From NCBI GenBank assembly GCA_963762395.1, contig CAVXKL010000004.1:62001-126000 (forward strand): 64,000 nt of DNA, given 5' to 3'. Position 1 is the first letter of the stretch. Every line of letters begins with the position of its first letter. The notes under the pieces were generated by a model. The model was not told where the DNA came from, made no database searches, and worked only from the letters and a program-made list of their open reading frames with translations. This DNA comes from JAJZKE01 sp963762395 (lineage in GTDB: Bacteria; Patescibacteriota; Saccharimonadia; Saccharimonadales; UBA4665). Below, piece by piece: positions 58,807 to 64,000 of this stretch. Made by a program: the position numbers and the translations under genes.

Positions 58807-60405
58807 ATGAATAGTCCAAAAGAGACCGGCCAAACTGTAACCCGAGTCAGCATTACTAATATTGCTGCTCTTCTTATGGCTTCAGCACTTGCCAGCCAAA
58901 TACTTGGTTTTTTAAGAACTAAGCTAGTAAACGCTAACTTCCCAATTGCCGGGCCACATAGTACAGACGCCTACTTTGCCGCCTTTAACGTCCCGGATTT
59001 CTTTTACTTTACACTAGCTGCTGGTGCCCTAGGCGTAGCCTTAATACCGGTTCTGACCGACAGATACGCCAAAAACGGTACAAAAGGAGTATGGGAGTTA
59101 TCTAATTCGCTACTTAACCTGCTGTCAGTAGTCATGCTGTTTGTAGGCGTAATTATATTGATCTTTGCCAAATGGCTGATTCACCATGTTGTTGCTCCAG
59201 GATTAACTCCAGTTGAAACCAACACTGCCGCTACCATAATGCGCCTATTGGCTTTCAACCCCTTCATATTTACAGTTTCCGGTATTTTATCTTCAACCCA
59301 GCAGACCTTAGGCCGTTTCTTCTTTTATGCTATAGCTCCTCTTTCATACAACATGTCTATCATTATCTCTATCTTTGTCTTTAAGCATAATATCGGTCTA
59401 GTTGGCCTAGGTCTTGGTGCCTTAATAGGGGCAATCCTTCAGCTGCTAATAATTGGAATAGGCGCCTTAAACACTAACTTTCATTGGAGCCCTAAAATTT
59501 TATGGCATAGTAAAGACTTCCATACTGTCCTTCGTAACTTACCACCAAGATCATTGGACCAGGGTATGGACCAAGTAGAAGATGTTATTGAAACGCATCT
59601 AGCCAGTGGTCTGGGTTCGGGTTCAATTACTAACTTCAACAACGCCTATGTACTTAGCACAGCACCAATAATGCTGCTGGGCACTACCATTTCCATGGCT
59701 GCCTTTCCAAGACTAAACCATCGCCTAAGCCAGGGGAGACCCGATCTGTTCCGTAAAGAATTTCTAAGCATAATTAGAGCCATGGTCTGGCTGGCGGCAC
59801 CGGTGGTGGTTGTTGGCTTTTTCTGCCGGGGATATTTAGCCCGTCTTATCTATACCCAAGGTAACTCCCAGATTGCTTTAATCTTTGGTTTCATGATTGG
59901 TGCCATATTCTTTGGCATTATGTACTCCATTATCTCCCGCTGGTTCTATTCCCATAAAGACACTAAGACGCCTCTTACCGTATCTGTCTTTACGATCGGT
60001 CTTAACATAATTCTTGCCTATACACTGTCCAGGCCATCTATGTACGGTGTAGCCGGACTAGCCCTGGCTCAGTCTATTGTAGCCGCTACTGAAGTAGCTA
60101 TTTTAACTTGCATTATGATTCATCGGGATAGAAAACTGTTTGACTGGAACTTTATAAGCGGCCTTATCCGGATAGCTTCAGTTACCGGCTTTACTGTTGT
60201 CGCCGGCTTTATTATGATCTCTATTTATCCGCTTGAAATTAGCGACAAAGGTTTCTTTGTACTAGGCAGCAAGGTTGCCTTAATTACTTTAGTCACCTTT
60301 GCTGTCCATGTCGTCATGTCTTCACTGTTTGGTCTTGAAGAGGTTCGGCCGGTCTTTAGCCGCCTAAAAAGGTTAATAACCAAACCTGTAAACTGGCAAG
60401 AATAA
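58807..60405 (+). CDS. murJ: Lipid II flippase MurJ
   Basis: This is a 532-residue protein with about fourteen helices and the MurJ/MviN signatures: ALASQILGFLRTKLV near the start, DAYFAAFNVPDFFY, and the NPFIFTVSGILSSTQQTLGRFFFYA and YSIISRWFYSHKDTKTPL stretches. It flips lipid-linked peptidoglycan precursors to the outer face. TATACT at 58789-58794 lies 12 bases before the ATG. lepA follows after 19 bases. Confidence 0.95.
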   Translation: MNSPKETGQTVTRVSITNIAALLMASALASQILGFLRTKLVNANFPIAGPHSTDAYFAAFNVPDFFYFTLAAGALGVALIPVLTDRYAKNGTKGVWELSNSLLNLLSVVMLFVGVIILIFAKWLIHHVVAPGLTPVETNTAATIMRLLAFNPFIFTVSGILSSTQQTLGRFFFYAIAPLSYNMSIIISIFVFKHNIGLVGLGLGALIGAILQLLIIGIGALNTNFHWSPKILWHSKDFHTVLRNLPPRSLDQGMDQVEDVIETHLASGLGSGSITNFNNAYVLSTAPIMLLGTTISMAAFPRLNHRLSQGRPDLFRKEFLSIIRAMVWLAAPVVVVGFFCRGYLARLIYTQGNSQIALIFGFMIGAIFFGIMYSIISRWFYSHKDTKTPLTVSVFTIGLNIILAYTLSRPSMYGVAGLALAQSIVAATEVAILTCIMIHRDRKLFDWNFISGLIRIASVTGFTVVAGFIMISIYPLEISDKGFFVLGSKVALITLVTFAVHVVMSSLFGLEEVRPVFSRLKRLITKPVNWQE

Positions 60406-60424
60406 GATAATACGTTGCATCTCT

Positions 60425-62203
60425 ATGGACACTAACTTAATTCGTAACTTTTCAATAATTGCCCATATTGATCACGGCAAGTCTACTTTAGCTGACCGTT
60501 TAATGGAAATAACCGGCACCGTTGACAAAAGGAATATGAAAGACCAGCTTCTGGATAAGATGGATCTGGAGCGGGAAAAGGGCATTACTATTAAGCTGGC
60601 ACCAGTTCGAATGGAATACCGTGGACATGAGCTAAACCTCATTGATACTCCAGGGCATGTAGATTTTAGCTATGAAGTTTCACGCAGCCTGGAAGCCTGC
60701 GAAGGAGCAGTCTTAGTAGTTGATGCCAGCCAGGGAATACAGGCTCAAACACTAGCCAATGTCTATCTAGCAATAAATGCCGGCCTGGTCATTATCCCGG
60801 TTATTAATAAAATAGATCTACCGGCGGCAGACATACCTAAAACAACCAAGGAAATATTGTCTTTACTTGGCGGGACTGAAGAAGACATCTGCTTAATTTC
60901 AGCTAAAAGTGGCCAGGGAGTTCCCAGGCTGCTTGAAGAAATAACTCAAAGAATACCGCCCCCTAAAGACACATCAGCTAACAAAACAAGAGGCCTAATA
61001 TTTGATTCATATTACGACGATTACCGCGGTGTAATCTTATATATCCGTATATTTGATGGCCATATAAATAAGAATGATCAGATTGAGATGATGGCCACAA
61101 AAGCAAAAAGCCAAGCTCTTGAAATTGGTGTTTTAAAACCAGGCAACACACCGACAGATAAACTGACGAGTGGTGAGATAGGCTATATCGTAACTAACCT
61201 AAAATCTACCCACGATGCTAAAGTTGGCGATACAGTAACGCTAGCAAGTGACCCGTCGAGTGAACCACTACCTGGATACCAGGATGTCAGGCCATTTGTT
61301 TATGCTGGTTTCTTCCCGACTTCTAACGAACATTATGAAGGGCTTAAAGAAGCTATTGAAAGGCTGTCTCTGAGTGATTCAAGCCTGCGCTTTAGCCCCG
61401 AAAATTCACCAGTCTTAGGCTTTGGTGTGAGAATTGGGTTCTTAGGTCTTCTTCATATGGACATAGTCAAAGAGAGACTAGAGAGAGAATACAACCAGGA
61501 GCTGGTTGTTACTAACCCATCAACTGACTACATCGTAAAACTAACAAACGGTACTGTCATTGACATAAAGAGCGCCTCAGAAATGCCTGATGCGTCAACG
61601 GTCAGCGAGATAAAAGAACCCTGGGTAAAAGGTGAAGTTATTACCCCCAGTGAATTCATTGGCAGTGTTCTAAATCTGATTGTCTCAAAACGTGGTAAAA
61701 GGACCAGCATTAGCTATATTGATACCAGAGCGCTAATTGGCTTTGAAGCACCACTTGCCAATCTGCTGACAGATTTCTATGACCAGCTAAAAAGTATAAC
61801 CAGCGGTTTTGCCTCATATAACTATGACCTTGACGGCTATAAGACAGAAGACCTGGTTAAATTAGACTATCTAATTGCCGGTGAAAAAGTGGATTCTTTA
61901 TCTCAAATTGCTCACCGCTCAGAAGCTGAATCTCTAGCCCGCCAAACTGTGAAAAAGCTAAAGGATATAATACCCAGACAAAACTTTAAAGTAGCTATCC
62001 AGGCAGCTATCGGTGCCCACATTATTGCCCGCGAGGACATAAGCTCTTACCGAAAAGACGTAACGGCCGGACTATACGGCGGCGATGTAACCAGAAAGAA
62101 AAAAGTACTGGCTAAGCAAAAAAAGGGTAAGAGTAGGATGAAACGCTTTGGCAAAGTAGATATTCCGGCTGAAGCTTTTTCAGTTATGCTCCGAAAAGAC
62201 TAA
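60425..62203 (+). CDS. lepA: Elongation factor 4
   Basis: This 592-residue translational GTPase has G1 AHIDHGKST, G3 DTPGHVDFS, G4 NKIDLP and the LepA-specific C-terminal domain (GFASYNYDLDGY, KKVLAKQKKGKSRMKRFGKVDIPAEAF). EF4 acts on stalled or mispositioned ribosomes. Length is normal. It follows murJ closely; GATAAT at 60406-60411 could give it a start of its own. Confidence 0.98.
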   Translation: MDTNLIRNFSIIAHIDHGKSTLADRLMEITGTVDKRNMKDQLLDKMDLEREKGITIKLAPVRMEYRGHELNLIDTPGHVDFSYEVSRSLEACEGAVLVVDASQGIQAQTLANVYLAINAGLVIIPVINKIDLPAADIPKTTKEILSLLGGTEEDICLISAKSGQGVPRLLEEITQRIPPPKDTSANKTRGLIFDSYYDDYRGVILYIRIFDGHINKNDQIEMMATKAKSQALEIGVLKPGNTPTDKLTSGEIGYIVTNLKSTHDAKVGDTVTLASDPSSEPLPGYQDVRPFVYAGFFPTSNEHYEGLKEAIERLSLSDSSLRFSPENSPVLGFGVRIGFLGLLHMDIVKERLEREYNQELVVTNPSTDYIVKLTNGTVIDIKSASEMPDASTVSEIKEPWVKGEVITPSEFIGSVLNLIVSKRGKRTSISYIDTRALIGFEAPLANLLTDFYDQLKSITSGFASYNYDLDGYKTEDLVKLDYLIAGEKVDSLSQIAHRSEAESLARQTVKKLKDIIPRQNFKVAIQAAIGAHIIAREDISSYRKDVTAGLYGGDVTRKKKVLAKQKKGKSRMKRFGKVDIPAEAFSVMLRKD

Positions 62204-62259
62204 TCTTGCTAAAGGTTAGAAGCTGATCTAAAATTCAATTTGCATCACCAAAAACAAAA

Positions 62260-62862
62260 ATGTTAGATAAAAAACAGTTCTTAACCTATAGATCTCTTAC
62301 TAATCTGCTTAGCCCTTCGGCCCTAAGCGCTGTATTCTGCGTGGTTGCCAGTCTAGCTATAAGTATTACCGTCATATTTATTAACCGCTTTAAACCGACT
62401 ATTTTAAGCCTATCTAGCTCGAACTTTAATAAGGGTATCAGTATCACAAACAGCCGCCTAAACGGCACATTAATAGGAAATGACCTTATTAAAGATGTTG
62501 CTCCGGTATTTCTAAGCCTAATTATTGCCGCTATTATTTATTTACTTGCCTACGATATATACCAAGCCATAGAGTTACATAAGAAACACGGATCAAGTTT
62601 AAAAACACTGTTGAAAAAGATAGCTATTAACTTTATCTTAAGGCTTATTGCATTGGTTGTTTGGCTGCCATATCTTAATTTATTCTTCCGTTTGATATTG
62701 CCTTTCTCTGTTCGTATAGCTTTGCTTACTACGTCTGCCAGTAATGTTCTAGTGATTGCCTCCGACATAATTTTAGCCGTTATTATTGTTTCAATAGCCA
62801 CCCATATTAACGTTATTTTATGCCGCTTGTTCTTCCTAAAACCCAGACTGCTTGAATTTTAA
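62260..62862 (+). CDS. Membrane protein of unknown function
   Basis: This 200-residue protein has four helices (about 20-42, 82-100, 125-150 and 165-188) and a basic loop (IELHKKHGSSLKTLLKKI) on the cytoplasmic side. It has no recognised domain. It sits between lepA and the guanylate kinase gene on the same strand. Confidence 0.5.
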   Translation: MLDKKQFLTYRSLTNLLSPSALSAVFCVVASLAISITVIFINRFKPTILSLSSSNFNKGISITNSRLNGTLIGNDLIKDVAPVFLSLIIAAIIYLLAYDIYQAIELHKKHGSSLKTLLKKIAINFILRLIALVVWLPYLNLFFRLILPFSVRIALLTTSASNVLVIASDIILAVIIVSIATHINVILCRLFFLKPRLLEF

Positions 62863-62911
62863 TTAAAAATCCAATTTGCGGCCCATCGCCCAGTTTGTTA
62901 TACAGTAAGAT

Positions 62912-63628
62912 ATGGATGATCTTAAAGTAATTACCCAAAACTACCAAATTACAGCTGAAGCTAGAGATTTATTAAGCACTGCTAGGACTATGCTACTGGT
63001 CGGCCCGGCCGGTTCCGGCAAGAATACTTTAGAGCATGAACTTATTAAAACAGGCAAGTATAAACAGATCGTAACTCATACAACCAGACTGCCTAGATCA
63101 AATCGTGGAGTTATGGAGAAAAATGGAGTTGAATATTACTTCATAACTAAAGAGCAGGCACTAGATATGCTCCAACATAAACAATTTATTGAAGCGGCCT
63201 TAACGCACGGTAATATTTACGGTACATCGATTGATCAGTTCAAAGAAGCCATCAAAGACTCTAAGATTGCTGTTGCCGATATTGACATTAAAGGCGTAAG
63301 AACATATCTCAGCTTGACTGATAACGTCATCCCTGTTTTTTTATTGCCGCCAAGCTTTGAGGAATTAATGAAACGTCTGTTGTCTAGATACGGTGCAGTA
63401 ACAGACCGTGAAGACATCAAAACCAGGCTTCATACTGCCCTTAACGAGCTTAATGAGTTTATTAGCACTGACTATTACTACCCGGTGGTTAACGGTGAAA
63501 TAGCGAGGACTACTAAAGTGGTGGAGGGCATAGTTACCGGACAAGTAAATAACAAAAGGGATCCGTTAGCTATAACCTTAGCCAAACAGCTTCTTAAAGA
63601 TATTAAAATCTTTTTAGTAAACTCTTAG
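62912..63628 (+). CDS. gmk: Guanylate kinase-like protein
   Basis: This is a 238-residue protein with P-loop GPAGSGKNT (about 32-40), GMP-binding TTRLPRSNRG and GVEYYFI, and the lid region RLLSRYGAVTDREDIKTRL. Guanylate kinase makes GDP from GMP. The P-loop Asn in place of the usual G/S, the altered TTRxPR segment and about 30 extra N-terminal residues make it divergent. A related kinase is possible. TATACA at 62899-62904 lies seven bases before the ATG. Its stop codon is inside the CIRCE operator. Confidence 0.75.
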   Translation: MDDLKVITQNYQITAEARDLLSTARTMLLVGPAGSGKNTLEHELIKTGKYKQIVTHTTRLPRSNRGVMEKNGVEYYFITKEQALDMLQHKQFIEAALTHGNIYGTSIDQFKEAIKDSKIAVADIDIKGVRTYLSLTDNVIPVFLLPPSFEELMKRLLSRYGAVTDREDIKTRLHTALNELNEFISTDYYYPVVNGEIARTTKVVEGIVTGQVNNKRDPLAITLAKQLLKDIKIFLVNS

Positions 63629-63651
63629 CACTCTTGACGATAGAGTGCTAA
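63625..63651. promoter_or_regulatory. CIRCE operator (HrcA binding site)
   Basis: A perfect TTAGCACTC-N9-GAGTGCTAA. It overlaps the stop codon of the preceding gene and the -35 box of the hrcA promoter, so HrcA bound here would repress its own operon and release it on heat shock. Confidence 0.97.
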
Positions 63652-63663
63652 TAGAGATATAAT
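63634..63663 (+). promoter_or_regulatory. hrcA promoter
   Basis: TTGACG (63634-63639), 18 bases, TATAAT (63658-63663). The -35 box lies inside the CIRCE spacer. The start codon is about 25 bases after the expected transcription start. Confidence 0.85.
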
Positions 63664-63694
63664 TAGCCTGATTTAAACTAGGTTAATTAATAAA

Positions 63695-64000
63695 ATGACT
63701 GATCGTCAAAAGCGAATCTTAAGTGCCATAGTTGAACAATACGCCGAAGTGGCTAGTCCTGTAGGCAGCAGTCTGCTGGCTAAAGCTTTTAAGGTATCTT
63801 CAGCTACCATCAGGGCTGAAATGGCTGAACTGGAACGTCTCGGCTTTATTACCCAGCCTCATACTAGTGCCGGCCGTGTACCAACAGATATGGGCTATAG
63901 ATATTACGTTAACAGTCTGCCTGAAAATTACTTAGACACAGATATTGAGAGAAGGGCGGCTAGAGCCTTATCTTCGCGCGTCCAAAACGGCAGTGCGCCT
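63695..64000 (+). CDS. hrcA: Heat-inducible transcription repressor HrcA, N-terminal part
   Basis: 102 codons are visible before the window end. MTDRQKRILSAIVEQYAEVASPVGSSLLA and VSSATIRAEMAELERLGFITQPHTSAGRVPTDMGYRYYV are the winged-helix domain of HrcA, with the conserved TSAGRVPTD. HrcA controls groE/dnaK-type genes through CIRCE, which is right upstream. grpE/dnaK/dnaJ would be expected next, outside the window. Confidence 0.97.
   Translation, partial: MTDRQKRILSAIVEQYAEVASPVGSSLLAKAFKVSSATIRAEMAELERLGFITQPHTSAGRVPTDMGYRYYVNSLPENYLDTDIERRAARALSSRVQNGSAP

Noticed and set aside
1..64000. CRISPR array
   Set aside because: No regularly spaced identical repeats of 24-40 bp were found on reading through; the repeats seen are dispersed and diverged.
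1..64000. Recoding of UGA as glycine (Gracilibacteria/Absconditabacteria code)
   Set aside because: Many genes end in TGA at the expected family length (hsdS, ParB-methyltransferase, antitoxin), and no in-frame TGA is needed in any gene.

Overview
The window reads as a chromosome segment of a small-genome Patescibacteria/CPR bacterium, most likely a Saccharibacterium (TM7). This is inferred from gene content: an archaeal-type 437-residue AspRS, a short TilS, a sortase with an APxTG substrate, many small one-helix surface proteins, and a VirB2-like pilin tail. TGA is used as a normal stop (several genes end in TGA or overlap by ATGA), so this is not a UGA-recoding lineage. Most genes have a -10 box (TATAAT, TAAAAT, TATACT) only 6-14 bases before the start codon, so most mRNAs look leaderless. 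Clear Shine-Dalgarno sequences are rare and sit at a riboswitch, an insertion sequence and a few operon genes.

Layout. 1-9.3 kb: envelope polysaccharide genes (cut-off sugar transferase, O-antigen ligase-like protein), a RelB/RelE-like toxin-antitoxin pair, a sortase with its APNTG substrate, a LexA-type DNA-binding protein lacking the protease domain, a cobalamin riboswitch driving a DUF4430 protein and an integral membrane protein, NadD, a DsbA-like protein and a CBS-domain membrane protein. 9.3-21.3 kb: aspS, anchored surface proteins, a MurC/Mpl-type ligase, small membrane proteins, an ABC exporter and a Dus enzyme. 21.3-24.0 kb: single accessory genes (a minimal RNB nuclease, a kinase-like protein, an unknown) separated by related repeats and one decayed gene. 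24.0-25.9 kb: a secreted anchored protein, tRNA-Ile(CAU) interrupted by a 204-nt group I intron, an FtsB-like protein and tRNA-fMet.

25.9-42 kb is a foreign island beside tRNA-fMet. It holds a large serine recombinase, a complete type I restriction system (hsdM-hsdS-hsdR) whose HsdS has three 12-bp repeats like EcoR124, and a phage packaging block (terL, terS, ParB-methyltransferase) with a structured RNA. A LexA-like repressor then heads an operon with PH-like, HEPN and unknown proteins. No portal, capsid or tail genes are visible, so it looks more like a phage satellite or remnant carrying defence genes than a whole prophage. 42.3-43.5 kb is an IS3-family element.

43.6-55.4 kb is a cassette-like zone. 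Mostly single unrelated genes (DHCR24-like flavoprotein, alpha/beta hydrolase, unknown, kinase-like protein, membrane protein) are separated by seven copies of a repeat of about 100 bp, all in the same orientation. The repeat encodes a microprotein beginning MVGxSWTKWNQIK, and codon third positions vary more than the protein does. Within this zone a 3.3-kb IS1595-family transposon with 8-bp target duplications carries a single-chain restriction-modification-like protein. It has split a gene for an extracellular protein with a pilin-like tail, and that gene can be rebuilt exactly.

55.8-64 kb returns to core genes: tRNA-Met, tilS, ftsH, murJ, lepA, a membrane protein, a guanylate kinase, then a perfect CIRCE operator and the start of hrcA. 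TilS is the enzyme needed to modify the intron-containing tRNA-Ile(CAU) found 31 kb away.
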